Shown: positions 1 through 7,545, counted from the first letter of the stretch. The stretch is DNA of 13,251 bases from Oscillospiraceae bacterium (GCA_016296505.1 JAEDJD010000035.1:1-13251), one strand, 5' to 3'. A program made the numbers and translations. The notes: generated by a model not told the origin, from the sequence alone.

Positions 1-120
1 CGCAAAATGTGGAGTTTCGCACTCTGCGGAGTGCGACTTAGGGCGCTGCCCTAAGAACCCGCGAGCTTTTGAAAAAGCTCGACCAAAACTTTTATTTCAC
101 CTTCGGTGTGCGCACCCGTA
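1..120. repeat. Intergenic hairpin cluster, probably a dispersed palindromic repeat
   Basis: Three strong hairpins follow one another with almost no spacing. The first is at 18-35, with a 7-bp stem CGCACTC/GAGTGCG and loop TGCG. The second is at 37-55, with an 8-bp stem CTTAGGGC/GCCCTAAG and loop GCT. The third is at 62-81, with CGAGCTTTT pairing to AAAAGCTCG. A weaker set follows at 98-116, where CACC/GGTG and GGTG/CACC can pair alternatively around GTGCGCAC. There is no open reading frame with a ribosome binding site. The density of perfect stems between convergent genes is what one expects of a REP/BIME-like mobile palindromic unit. That it is repeated elsewhere in the genome is an inference, since only one copy is in this window. 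It may begin before base 1. Confidence 0.6.
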
Positions 121-136
121 AGTTTCTCGACAGACT

Positions 137-174
137 AGAACGGACTCTGCAAATGTCAGAATCCGTTCTTTTTT
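137..174 (+). terminator. Rho-independent terminator for a gene beyond the left edge
   Basis: AGAACGGACTCTG (137-149) pairs with CAGAATCCGTTCT (157-169) over 13 positions with one mismatch, and six T follow (169-174). The T-run is on the plus strand, so the hairpin ends a rightward transcript from outside the window. Read on the minus strand, the mismatch becomes a G-U wobble, so it could also serve the esterase gene, although no T-run follows in that direction. Confidence 0.8.
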
Positions 175-189
175 AGCGTATAGAGTATA

Positions 190-1722
190 TTACAGTGAAA
201 GGATGATCTTCGCAATGTATTTCAGAAGCACAACAATATCTTCATTTTCAACTGCGCCGTTTTTGTCGGTGTCAGCATTTGTCATACCCTGCTGCGATAT
301 GATCGCTGTTTTATCCTCAGCAAGGAATCGCGCAAGCAGTACCGCGTCTGAAACATCAACCTTACCTGATAAATTCACATCACCGCGCAATAAAGTCTGC
401 GGCGGTTCTGTCGTCGTATTGGCGGAAGCCGTAAAATATACGCGTACCGGCTCAATCTCCTGCTCCCATTTTTCATAAGTGTAATCCGTACCGAGATCCA
501 CATAGAAACACTGTTCATCTTCGGTACCATCTGTAAAACCGTAATCGACAACGTGCAGCATACCGGAAACGTCATAGGCATAGATATCAAAACGATGCTC
601 TACGATCAAGTTGACCTTGATATCGCTGAGATCCACCGGATATGTAATCGGATAATCCAGCTTCGACGTCGTTTCCACTTCCAGCCGTACATCAAAAAGC
701 GCATTCGTACCGCGATAATTTCCATCCTCGTCAAAGACAGGCTGCGTCGATTCGCTCAGGCAAGTTGAGGTGACTTGCGTATTACGCTCCGGCAGAATGA
801 TATCCGTATTCGTCGTCACAGAAGTCGCAGTCGTTTCTGTAGTAGTCATCGTGGTTGTGGTAGTAGTCGTTGTTGTCGTGGTTGTCGTAGTTGTGGTAGT
901 TGTTGTGGTAGTCGTGGTTGTGGTCGTCGTTGTAGTCGTTTCGACATTGGATTTCAGATATTCCTCAATCGTATCCGCCCAAAACTGACCCATTTTCTGA
1001 TAGCCGCCGCCATGCGGATGCAGCTGATCGCTGCTCATATCCGCCATACCGTTCAAACAGCCGTGAACATCCGCAAACTTTACATTTTTACCGGAATTTG
1101 CATAGTCCTCAGCAACTTTCTTTACGGTGTTGTTATAGCCTGCAACTCTCGCTGCATTGCCGCCGAATGCGGTAAACTCCGGAATTGATCCCATAAATAC
1201 GACACCGTCCTGCGGCATATCGGCAAGCATATAATCGACAAGCGAATGCAGATCGTTTTCGCAGTCATTCAGATTACGGTTTGCGGTCATATCATTCGTA
1301 CCAATAATCAACAGAATGATATCCGGCTGCGCCTGCTTGACAGCGTTCTTATTCTTCAGCTTTTCCAGCAGACCGTTCTCGCCCCAACTCGGAATCGGGT
1401 ATTGCTGCTTAATCGTATAACCGCTATAGCCTGCGTGATTATTGTCATAGCTGACCTGCTGCCCATTGAACTGAAAAGACGCATTGTTTGGACCTTCCGG
1501 TCCGACGAGATCAAAGCTGACGCCTTTTTGCTTCAAAAAGTAATCGAGATACTTTCTGTAGCCGCCATCGTCACCATAACCGAATGTGATGGAATCTCCG
1601 ACAGGCATAATATTGATCGTGTCGGCGGCGTCGACCGTGGCGGGTGCTTTGAGCGCCGTAAATGACGGCAGCAGTGCGGCTAGCATCATCGCTGCAGCAG
1701 TAATCAAAGCTGGTTTTTTCAT
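190..1722 (-). CDS. Secreted SGNH/CE3-like esterase with polythreonine linker and dockerin
   Basis: The protein has 510 residues. Residues 1-33 form a signal peptide (KK, then a hydrophobic core). Residues 35-258 are an SGNH hydrolase: GDSIT at 42-46 carries the catalytic Ser44, GTND at 141-144 the block III Asn, and DQLHPHGGGY at 232-241 the Asp and His. The order of blocks and the HAGYSGYTI segment (96-104) fit carbohydrate esterase family 3, whose members remove acetyl groups from xylan. Exactly 30 threonines follow (262-291), then a Thr-rich stretch to about 306. Residues 307-440 are a domain I do not recognise. The C-terminus (444-510) is a dockerin with two calcium loops, DVNLSGKVDVSD and DTDKNGAVENED, so the enzyme should bind a scaffoldin cohesin outside the cell. 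The start is supported by AAGGAGG at 1730-1736. The gene is monocistronic by its own promoter and the terminator upstream of it. The acetyl-ester substrate is inferred from family resemblance. Confidence 0.92.
   Translation of the reverse strand: MKKPALITAAAMMLAALLPSFTALKAPATVDAADTINIMPVGDSITFGYGDDGGYRKYLDYFLKQKGVSFDLVGPEGPNNASFQFNGQQVSYDNNHAGYSGYTIKQQYPIPSWGENGLLEKLKNKNAVKQAQPDIILLIIGTNDMTANRNLNDCENDLHSLVDYMLADMPQDGVVFMGSIPEFTAFGGNAARVAGYNNTVKKVAEDYANSGKNVKFADVHGCLNGMADMSSDQLHPHGGGYQKMGQFWADTIEEYLKSNVETTTTTTTTTTTTTTTTTTTTTTTTTTTTTTMTTTETTATSVTTNTDIILPERNTQVTSTCLSESTQPVFDEDGNYRGTNALFDVRLEVETTSKLDYPITYPVDLSDIKVNLIVEHRFDIYAYDVSGMLHVVDYGFTDGTEDEQCFYVDLGTDYTYEKWEQEIEPVRVYFTASANTTTEPPQTLLRGDVNLSGKVDVSDAVLLARFLAEDKTAIISQQGMTNADTDKNGAVENEDIVVLLKYIAKIILSL
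850..939 (-). repeat. Low-complexity tract encoding 30 consecutive threonines
   Basis: Ninety bases read entirely as ACN codons on the minus strand, with ACA, ACC, ACG and ACT mixed irregularly. The mixture means it is not a clean triplet microsatellite. It encodes the flexible and probably glycosylated linker between esterase and downstream domains. Confidence 0.9.
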
Positions 1723-1750
1723 GAAAAATCCTCCTTATCTCTTAGCATCC

Positions 1751-1768
1751 GTCTATTTGGATATAGAC
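1751..1768 (-). other. Small hairpin in the esterase mRNA leader
   Basis: GTCTAT (1751-1756) and ATAGAC (1763-1768) form a 6-bp stem with a 6-base loop, between the predicted promoter and the ribosome binding site. It may only stabilise the leader. No riboswitch class is recognisable. Confidence 0.35.
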
Positions 1769-1801
1769 AGATTCGACAAATAAATAAATCTCCCCCAATT
1801 T

Positions 1802-1831
1802 ATTATAGAATAGATAAACAAGAAATCGCAA
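1802..1831 (-). promoter_or_regulatory. Probable promoter of the esterase-dockerin gene
   Basis: On the minus strand, TTGCGA (1826-1831) is followed after 18 bases by TATAAT (1802-1807). The -10 is consensus and the -35 is moderate. It lies about 80 bases upstream of the start codon and downstream of the terminator at 1905-1945, which supports separate transcription of the esterase. Confidence 0.6.
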
Positions 1832-1865
1832 CTCAAATATTGCGGTTTGGAGTTCAGATATTGCG
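1827..1865. promoter_or_regulatory. Possible operator: direct repeats over and upstream of the -35
   Basis: CAAATATTGCG (1834-1844) recurs as CAGATATTGCG (1855-1865) with one mismatch and a period of 21 bases, about two helical turns. In addition CGCAA (1827-1831), which overlaps the -35, is the inverted complement of the TTGCG at 1840-1844. This is where a regulator would bind, but no regulator gene is nearby and the motif is not one I recognise. Confidence 0.35.
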
Positions 1866-1904
1866 AAATCAATGCGTTGATATCCACCCAATCACCAAGC
1901 ATAC

Positions 1905-1945
1905 AAAAAGCAGTCCGGAATCTGACAGTTCCGAACTGCCTTTTT
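1905..1945 (-). terminator. Terminator of the MoxR-DUF58-transglutaminase operon
   Basis: GCAGTCCGGAA (1910-1920) and TTCCGAACTGC (1929-1939) pair over 11 positions, with a G-U wobble on the minus strand. A run of five T follows on the minus strand (A at 1905-1909), and another T-run (1941-1945) lies on the plus strand. It begins 8 bases past the stop codon of the transglutaminase gene. Confidence 0.88.
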
Positions 1946-1952
1946 CGGCATA

Positions 1953-4484
1953 TTATCGCACAATATGTCTACCCCAACGTAGCCAGAGCTTCCGCAAAGG
2001 CGTTGCATTGCGGTACATCGCGGCAGCAAGCTGATTTGCCGTTTTACAAATCACTTTTGCGTCCGCCGCAGAGATGCCGTTCCGGCTGAATACCGCAGCC
2101 TGCTGAATTGTGACTGCCCGATTCAATTTACCGAACGGGAGCAATTTACATTTCGCTTCAGCTTCCGCAGCATATTCATCATGCGAAAGCTTTTTCTGGT
2201 CGATACCCTGTATATGCAGAAGCTGCACAATAAATATATATGCAGCATTTGCCGCAGCATTCGGATCGCTGCACTGCATGGCGCGCTGACGTTTTCCGAC
2301 AATCAGACGATGCAGCGTATAGTACAGCAAAATCACCGTCAGAATTGCAAGAACAGTCAGCAGACTCCGCTTCAGCTTTGCACGCTGCTCCGGCGTCAAA
2401 CCGCCAGACAGCTCCGTATTTGTGCTGAGCTGCGTCGTAATGGTTGGTGTAGTAGTCGTCGCAGAAATTTTCTGTAACTCAGTTGATGTAGTCGTCGTTG
2501 TTTCAGCTGTCGTCGTAGCGGGAGGCGTCGTAGTTTCTGCCATTGCTTCTTCAGCCGCACTGCGCCACGTATCCTCAACGCTTTCCGTAAACTCATACGG
2601 AATCCAGCCATAGCCTTTGACATAGATTTCCGCCCACGCATGAGCCTGATAATCGGGAATATTGATAGAATAATCACTTTCGGTCTTGCCGCGCACAAAG
2701 TCACCATAAGTCAATACATAACCTTGACAGTATCGTGCAGGAATTCCGCACATCCGACTGAGCACCACCGCCGCAGAAGCATAATGCGCACAGTAGCCCA
2801 AATGACCTTCATTCAGAAAATACTCGACAAAATCGCGATCATCAGGCTGTGTGCCGGGCTGCAAAGTATATTCCGCACGCGCCCAGATATAATCGCGGAT
2901 GACATTCAGACGATCCAGCAGCGGCAATGAATCAGCCGGCATATCAGGCATAACCTGCGCCTTTAGCTGTGCGAGCGGTTTCGTATCGGGCAATTTGAGA
3001 TACTGGTCAAAAACAAATGCTTCATACTCTGAAATCAGCGCATTCTCAGAGGGCGCTTCATTCGCCGAGAACTGTTCCCAGCTTATTCTGGCATTATTCA
3101 TGATCCAGAAGCTGTATTCCTCGGTACTGTCAAGCTCGGTTTCAATGTCATAGCGATATTTTGTGCCGATATCAAATATACTCTGATAGGGCAGAAAATT
3201 GACGCGCTCATCGTTCAGCGCCGTGACATCGCAGCGTACAACAGGAAATCTGCCATCAGCCGTGCGCAGCTCATCCACATGATCGGAATGAAAAATGGTC
3301 TGCGGCATCCGATTTTCTGCGGTCAGCCGCCGAAACAGTCGATTCTTTGAACGATATGCCCCTGTCGGAATCGCCCATCCGTTGCCTGTATACGCTGACC
3401 GGACAATACCGCGCAAATAATAATCATCGGGAACAACAGCAGCACCGATATCCAGATGCAGCACTGGTCTGCCGTCAAAGTGCAGATCGCTCTTATTCAG
3501 CAGATTGACTTCATCCGTCACGACATTGATGCCTGCATTGCCGGAAATGCTGCTGAGCAATCCAGTAATATCCTCAATGGTAAGATTCTGATAGAATTCG
3601 CGAATCTCGTCCCGCTTTCGGTCGAGATCTGTTGTACGGGAATAGTCGGCGCACGCATATATCGCAGCAGCAGCCAGAAGCAGAGCAGCAAGCAGCATCA
3701 CCAGTGCACTGGGTTCATGCGTGGAAAAACGCTGTTCAGTTTCCGTATGAAATATCTGCTGCAGCACGGCAGAGGAGCCTTGTTTCGTTACAAGCGAAGC
3801 GGGCGTTTTTCGACGGGATACCATGATCGTTCCAAGCCAGAAAATTGCAACCAGAAATACGCAAACGCTATATGTTTCAATTCCAAAATACAGACCGCAT
3901 TCCAGAAATGGAAACGTAATCAGAAACCGAATCCAGAAGCCACTCATGCTGGAATGCGGATGCGATAGCAGCACATCGGAATACTCCAATAATGCAGTAA
4001 TTGCAATGATTATCAGAACAAAAACAAACTGTACGCATTGTCCCTCTGTCCAATCGCCTGTCTCTGCTTCATAAGGCGGAAAAGACATTTTCCAGAGAAT
4101 ACGCTGCCGTACAGTATGATAAATCAAGCCGGCACCAGCAACTGCCTGTTCTCGGAATTTCATGAGCAGCAAGGGAATGGACGCAAATGCAATCAGAATC
4201 GAAGCAAAACCAACCTTCGGCGAAATCAGCCGAATGCAGCGCATGATCAAAGTCAGTCCGACAATAAACCAAATCAGCTGCTTGAGTTGAATCGGGAACT
4301 GAAAGAACCCCTGTAAAGAACCAATCGTACCGATGCTGCCGCAAAGCGTAATCACTAAGCGCACCAGCATTTCAGGGAAATGACGTTTCTTCCGCACGGT
4401 CATCGTCAGACCGTCATGCACCAGAAGCTCATCCTTCGGCGGTTTGACGCGTGGCACAGACGGAAGCGGTTTTACGGATTTCAC
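1953..4484 (-). CDS. Polytopic membrane transglutaminase-like protein (TgpA type)
   Basis: The protein has 843 residues. Seven hydrophobic segments fall at about 40-59, 68-85, 91-109, 150-167, 183-200, 203-222 and 259-278, and one more lies at 706-724. The large region between the last two should be outside the membrane and holds the transglutaminase core. The nucleophile is Cys565 in GYCAHYASA, the His is His615 in HAWAEIY, and the third position, normally Asp in GWxxxDxT, is Glu631 in GWIPYEFT. A Thr-rich linker (651-690) precedes the last helix, and the cytoplasmic tail (about 745-825) resembles DUF4129. The gene starts at GTG with AGGAGGGG 7 bases upstream, and its first four bases overlap the DUF58 stop (GTGA), implying translational coupling. 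Family members are thought to act on peptides or proteins at the envelope as proteases or transferases. The substrate here is unknown. Confidence 0.9.
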   Translation of the reverse strand: MKSVKPLPSVPRVKPPKDELLVHDGLTMTVRKKRHFPEMLVRLVITLCGSIGTIGSLQGFFQFPIQLKQLIWFIVGLTLIMRCIRLISPKVGFASILIAFASIPLLLMKFREQAVAGAGLIYHTVRQRILWKMSFPPYEAETGDWTEGQCVQFVFVLIIIAITALLEYSDVLLSHPHSSMSGFWIRFLITFPFLECGLYFGIETYSVCVFLVAIFWLGTIMVSRRKTPASLVTKQGSSAVLQQIFHTETEQRFSTHEPSALVMLLAALLLAAAAIYACADYSRTTDLDRKRDEIREFYQNLTIEDITGLLSSISGNAGINVVTDEVNLLNKSDLHFDGRPVLHLDIGAAVVPDDYYLRGIVRSAYTGNGWAIPTGAYRSKNRLFRRLTAENRMPQTIFHSDHVDELRTADGRFPVVRCDVTALNDERVNFLPYQSIFDIGTKYRYDIETELDSTEEYSFWIMNNARISWEQFSANEAPSENALISEYEAFVFDQYLKLPDTKPLAQLKAQVMPDMPADSLPLLDRLNVIRDYIWARAEYTLQPGTQPDDRDFVEYFLNEGHLGYCAHYASAAVVLSRMCGIPARYCQGYVLTYGDFVRGKTESDYSINIPDYQAHAWAEIYVKGYGWIPYEFTESVEDTWRSAAEEAMAETTTPPATTTAETTTTTSTELQKISATTTTPTITTQLSTNTELSGGLTPEQRAKLKRSLLTVLAILTVILLYYTLHRLIVGKRQRAMQCSDPNAAANAAYIFIVQLLHIQGIDQKKLSHDEYAAEAEAKCKLLPFGKLNRAVTIQQAAVFSRNGISAADAKVICKTANQLAAAMYRNATPLRKLWLRWGRHIVR

Positions 4485-5740
4485 AGATCAGCCCCTCCTT
4501 CCACCAATTCTTCGAGATCGAAGTCCGGCTCATCCTCCTCACGCATTGGCTGATAAACCGGATGCACCGGCTCCTGCATCAGAATCGGGATCCACCGAAG
4601 CGTACTTTCAGAACTGACGGAAGACTCCGGATCATCCGGAGAAAGCACAGCAAATACCGTAAACCGTTCCGGATTCGGCAGAGAGAGCAAAGTTTCTGTC
4701 AACGCGTCGTCGAGCTGCGGTGTAAAGATCAAAATGCGTTCATAAGGATGTGATTCAGTTAGAAAGTCGCTGATTGCCTGTAAAAACATAGCGCGTTTCT
4801 CCGGCATAACCGGAATCTGTCTGACCATATACCGCAGCCATTGCGCAGCGTCGGAAAGCGCTGAAAACATATCAGATACCTGCATTCCATGCGTTGGATG
4901 ATATGCAGTCATAGCAAACGCACTGTTCTGCTCGGCGAGCTGTGCCGCAGCGGCAGACATCGCAGAAAACATCGCGTCAATTCGCAATGCCGATTCGACT
5001 TCCTGACTGATATGACGATAATCCGTCAGCAGCAGACAGCCGGCAGACAACGGCATACTGTATTCCTTGACCATGAGCGTATCCAGCTTGGAACTGAGCT
5101 TCCAGTGAATCCGTGAAACAAGATCGCCTTCACGATAAACGTGCAGATCAAAAATCTCTGATGGATCATCGCCTGCCTGCGTTTTGGAATATTCGGTTGA
5201 ATCCGCATCCGGCTGCGGAACCGGCGGCCATTCCTCCGGTAACAACGCAGTCACCGCAGGCATGATCACAATCGTATCATGCAGCGAAAGACGGATCGTG
5301 CGCCGAAAGAGTCTGAGCGGATCATAGATCACGAATTTCTTGACCCGAATCTGCATCACGCCGCAAGTAACAGTATGAAACGCAAGCCGAAGCCGCTGTG
5401 TATTATGCGACAGCACAGGCAATTCCAGCGTCAGCTCCGTTGGCTGATCGGTCAGGCTGTTTCGGTATTCAACAGTCACGCGCGCGTGTGCCGTCGAAAG
5501 AAAGCTGCGGTTTCTGACCTGAATAGACCACTGATAAATCTGTCCCTTCAGGATCGGCTCTTTGCTATGAAAAAGCGATATTTTCAATGCGAAACGCAGA
5601 CGAAGCAGCATCAGCCAGAGAATCACCGGAAGCGCCAATCCGAAAATCAACAGTTCAAGGGACAGATTTCCGCGATACAGCACAAAAAACAGACTCAACA
5701 CCACGATCAGCGCCGCATAGAGCAGCTTTGTACGAATCAT
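4481..5740 (-). CDS. DUF58 family protein
   Basis: The protein has 419 residues with two N-terminal membrane helices (about 6-22 and 28-46), then a soluble region. The DUF58 signature is clear at residues 190-227: GDDPSEIFDLHVYREGD, then RIHWKLSSKLDTLMVKEY. The region after it (about 233-380) would be the von Willebrand A-like fold usual for the family; a full metal-binding MIDAS motif is not evident to me. DUF58 proteins accompany MoxR ATPases and transglutaminase-like membrane proteins in many bacteria, but their biochemical role is unclear. The gene overlaps the end of the MoxR gene by four bases (ATGA) and the start of the transglutaminase gene by four (GTGA), so all three are read from one mRNA. 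The start is supported by AGAAGG eight bases upstream. Confidence 0.92.
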   Translation of the reverse strand: MIRTKLLYAALIVVLSLFFVLYRGNLSLELLIFGLALPVILWLMLLRLRFALKISLFHSKEPILKGQIYQWSIQVRNRSFLSTAHARVTVEYRNSLTDQPTELTLELPVLSHNTQRLRLAFHTVTCGVMQIRVKKFVIYDPLRLFRRTIRLSLHDTIVIMPAVTALLPEEWPPVPQPDADSTEYSKTQAGDDPSEIFDLHVYREGDLVSRIHWKLSSKLDTLMVKEYSMPLSAGCLLLTDYRHISQEVESALRIDAMFSAMSAAAAQLAEQNSAFAMTAYHPTHGMQVSDMFSALSDAAQWLRYMVRQIPVMPEKRAMFLQAISDFLTESHPYERILIFTPQLDDALTETLLSLPNPERFTVFAVLSPDDPESSVSSESTLRWIPILMQEPVHPVYQPMREEDEPDFDLEELVEGGADL

Positions 5741-6714
5741 TCCTGATACCTTCTCAAACGCGGCATCGCGACATGACTGAGGATTTCATCCAACACCTGT
5801 TCTGTTGTAATATTCTCAGTTTTTGCGCGTGCGCTGAGCAGAATACGATGCGCAAAGGCGTCGCAGGCAATGACGCGGATATCATCGGGCGTAACATAAT
5901 CTCTGCCGCGGACGAGCGCTGTTGCACGTGCGGCTGCGCAAAGCGCCAGCGAACCGCGCGGACTTACGCCAAGCTTGACCATCGGGTGATTGCGCGTTGC
6001 AGCAGAAATTTCAGCAATATAGCGCAGAATTGCCGTATCCACATAAACCTGTGCAGCGGTCTCCTGCATAATCAGCAATTCATGACGGGAAAGCACCGGT
6101 TCCAGCTTATCCAATGGATTTTCGCTGGTACGTGCCTGCATAATCTGGATCTCGCTTTCCAGATCGGGATAGCCCATATGCAAGCAGAGCATAAAGCGAT
6201 CAAGCTGTGATTCCGGCAGCATCTGCGTACCAACAGAGCCAGTCGGATTTTGTGTCGCAAGGACACAGTAAGGCTCCGGCAAACGATAGGTTGTACCATC
6301 CACAGTCACAGCAGATTCCTCCATAAGCTGCAACAGTGCGGACTGTGTTTTCGGAGATGTCCGGTTGATTTCATCGGCAAGCAGCAAATTGCAGAATGCC
6401 GCCCCTTTTTGAAATTCCATTTTGCCGGAGTCCTTGCGATAAACCGAGAATCCAGTCACATCGCTCGGCAGAACATCCGGCGTGAACTGAATCCGGTGAT
6501 AGTCCAGATCAAGTGTTTTCGCAAATGCCAGCGCAAGGGTTGTCTTTCCGACGCCGGGCATATCCTCAAGCAGGATATGTCCCTTTGCAAGCATCGCAAG
6601 AAACACCTTTAATATAATCATATCCTTTCCGACAACGACGCTCTGAACCGAATGCAGAATCTCATGCGCAAGGACAGACGCCTCTTTTGCGGTGAATACT
6701 GTTCGTTGTTCCAT
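5737..6714 (-). CDS. MoxR-type AAA+ ATPase
   Basis: The protein has 325 residues from the chosen ATG. Walker A is MPGVGKTT (52-59), Walker B is LLLADEIN (110-117) with Asp114 and Glu115, sensor 1 is in ATQNP (Asn156), the arginine finger is probably Arg173 in SQLDRF, and sensor 2 is Arg253 in SPRG. The lid domain follows to the C-terminus. This is the complete MoxR layout. MoxR proteins are thought to act as chaperone-like remodellers for partner proteins, here presumably the DUF58 and transglutaminase proteins encoded directly downstream. The frame is open to 6816, but that start would lie inside the -35 box at 6811-6816; the ATG at 6712-6714 has AGGGAGA upstream (6722-6728) and gives the normal family N-terminus. 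It is the first gene of the three-gene operon. Confidence 0.95.
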   Translation of the reverse strand: MEQRTVFTAKEASVLAHEILHSVQSVVVGKDMIILKVFLAMLAKGHILLEDMPGVGKTTLALAFAKTLDLDYHRIQFTPDVLPSDVTGFSVYRKDSGKMEFQKGAAFCNLLLADEINRTSPKTQSALLQLMEESAVTVDGTTYRLPEPYCVLATQNPTGSVGTQMLPESQLDRFMLCLHMGYPDLESEIQIMQARTSENPLDKLEPVLSRHELLIMQETAAQVYVDTAILRYIAEISAATRNHPMVKLGVSPRGSLALCAAARATALVRGRDYVTPDDIRVIACDAFAHRILLSARAKTENITTEQVLDEILSHVAMPRLRRYQE

Positions 6715-6787
6715 GTCTAAATCTCCCTTTCTATTCCGGCAGCAACAGACGCTTGCCGCCGTATATCTTCTGTTCGGACACTTTTTC

Positions 6788-6816
6788 ATTATAGCATATT
6801 TCGTGCTGTTTTGCAA
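6788..6816 (-). promoter_or_regulatory. Promoter of the MoxR-DUF58-transglutaminase operon
   Basis: On the minus strand, TTGCAA (6811-6816) is separated by 17 bases from TATAAT (6788-6793). The bases TGC directly before the -10 make it an extended -10 promoter. The leader to the ATG at 6714 would be about 65 bases. Confidence 0.85.
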
Positions 6817-6959
6817 CCGTTTTGAATATTACAAATATGATAACTCTTTAAAGATCTGGTTACATCGTTAAGATACAGTTTAAAATACTCTGCACGGCTG
6901 CAAGTATCTACCCCGATACCGGAAATAAATGTTTATTCGATACTTTTTTATGTGCGCCA
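6817..6959. other. AT-rich spacer between divergent promoters
   Basis: This is the core of a 318-base gene-free stretch (6715-7032) whose flanks are the two divergent promoters and their leaders. It has no coding potential. Small symmetrical motifs occur: GTATC/GATAC at about 6904-6919, and AATAAA-TG-TTTATT at about 6924-6937, followed after ATAC by six T. The second could be a weak hairpin, but its stem is AT-only in the core and no rightward gene precedes it. CGATAC occurs twice, 24 bases apart. No known riboswitch or RNA is evident. Confidence 0.5.
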
Positions 6960-6988
6960 TTGCATTTTATACGATAATATGCTATAAT
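6960..6988 (+). promoter_or_regulatory. Divergent promoter for the small membrane protein gene
   Basis: TTGCAT (6960-6965), a 17-base spacer, and TATAAT (6983-6988) preceded by TGC form an extended -10 promoter. It has the same geometry as the opposite promoter at 6788-6816 and shares with it the 12-mer ATATGCTATAAT. The expected leader to the TTG start at 7033 is about 38 bases. Confidence 0.85.
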
Positions 6989-7032
6989 AAGATTGCATAC
7001 GACAAGTTTCGGCAACATGGGAGGAATGCGCA

Positions 7033-7545
7033 TTGACAGCCGTGCTGACGCTCTGGCTCGCGGCATTGCAGCCTGCTCCGATGCTGCGGTATCTGATTAC
7101 CGGTACTGCGCTCGCAATCCTGCTCGGACTGATCTGCCGCGGAATCAGTAAGCTTCTTCAGCCGCTTACCAGCTGGAAGCATTTTTCTGGAACCGTAATT
7201 GCGGCAAAACGCCAAAACACCCATGTCATTCTGACAGTTTCCTATACCGATAGCCGCCGTATGCAGCATATCATTGTTTTTCCAGTGACACTGGCGGAAC
7301 ATCATAATCTGAAACCAGAGACGCCGCTTCCGTTTGTCATCGGCCGAGTATATTTTGAAGCTGGCAATGTGCCGACGGACGCTGTACACGCGGCAGAGGC
7401 GGAAGGAAATATTCTGCTGTATCAAACGTATCGCCGTCTTCTGCTGCGGCAAACCCTCCGTGAACTGATGATACAGCTTTTGATCTGGCTTGCAGCCGCT
7501 TTGCTGTGTGCCGCCGCAATACATTTTTGCTTTCCGAATCCATAA
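7033..7545 (+). CDS. Small two-helix membrane protein, unknown function
   Basis: The protein has 170 residues. A hydrophobic helix at about 19-36 and another at about 146-165 flank a soluble region of roughly 110 residues. That region looks rich in beta strands (for example GTVIAAKRQ, VILTVSYTD and HIIVFPVTL) before a helical part. The layout resembles DUF3592-like proteins in a general way, but I cannot claim membership. The start is a TTG chosen because GGGAGGA (7019-7025) sits 7 bases upstream and no in-frame ATG occurs before residue 17. The gene follows a strong promoter and no terminator separates it from the kinase gene 80 bases downstream, so the two may be co-transcribed. The coding frame is otherwise intact. 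No enzymatic motif is visible. Confidence 0.75.
   Translation: MTAVLTLWLAALQPAPMLRYLITGTALAILLGLICRGISKLLQPLTSWKHFSGTVIAAKRQNTHVILTVSYTDSRRMQHIIVFPVTLAEHHNLKPETPLPFVIGRVYFEAGNVPTDAVHAAEAEGNILLYQTYRRLLLRQTLRELMIQLLIWLAAALLCAAAIHFCFPNP

Noticed and set aside
1..120. CRISPR array or tRNA in the hairpin cluster
   Set aside because: The stems differ from one another, there are no regular spacers, and no cloverleaf with a T-loop can be drawn.
770..988. Plus-strand open frame with a long polyvaline run
   Set aside because: It is the reverse complement of the polythreonine linker codons (NGT read in frame as GTN) and has no ribosome binding site.
6715..6816. N-terminal extension of the MoxR protein by 34 residues
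   Set aside because: The extension would start within the -35 element of the operon promoter, and the ATG at 6714 has its own AGGGAGA and gives the normal family start.
6921..6948. AT-rich hairpin followed by six T in the divergent intergenic region
   Set aside because: The stem is weak and no rightward transcript precedes it, so it cannot be called a terminator or a small RNA with confidence.
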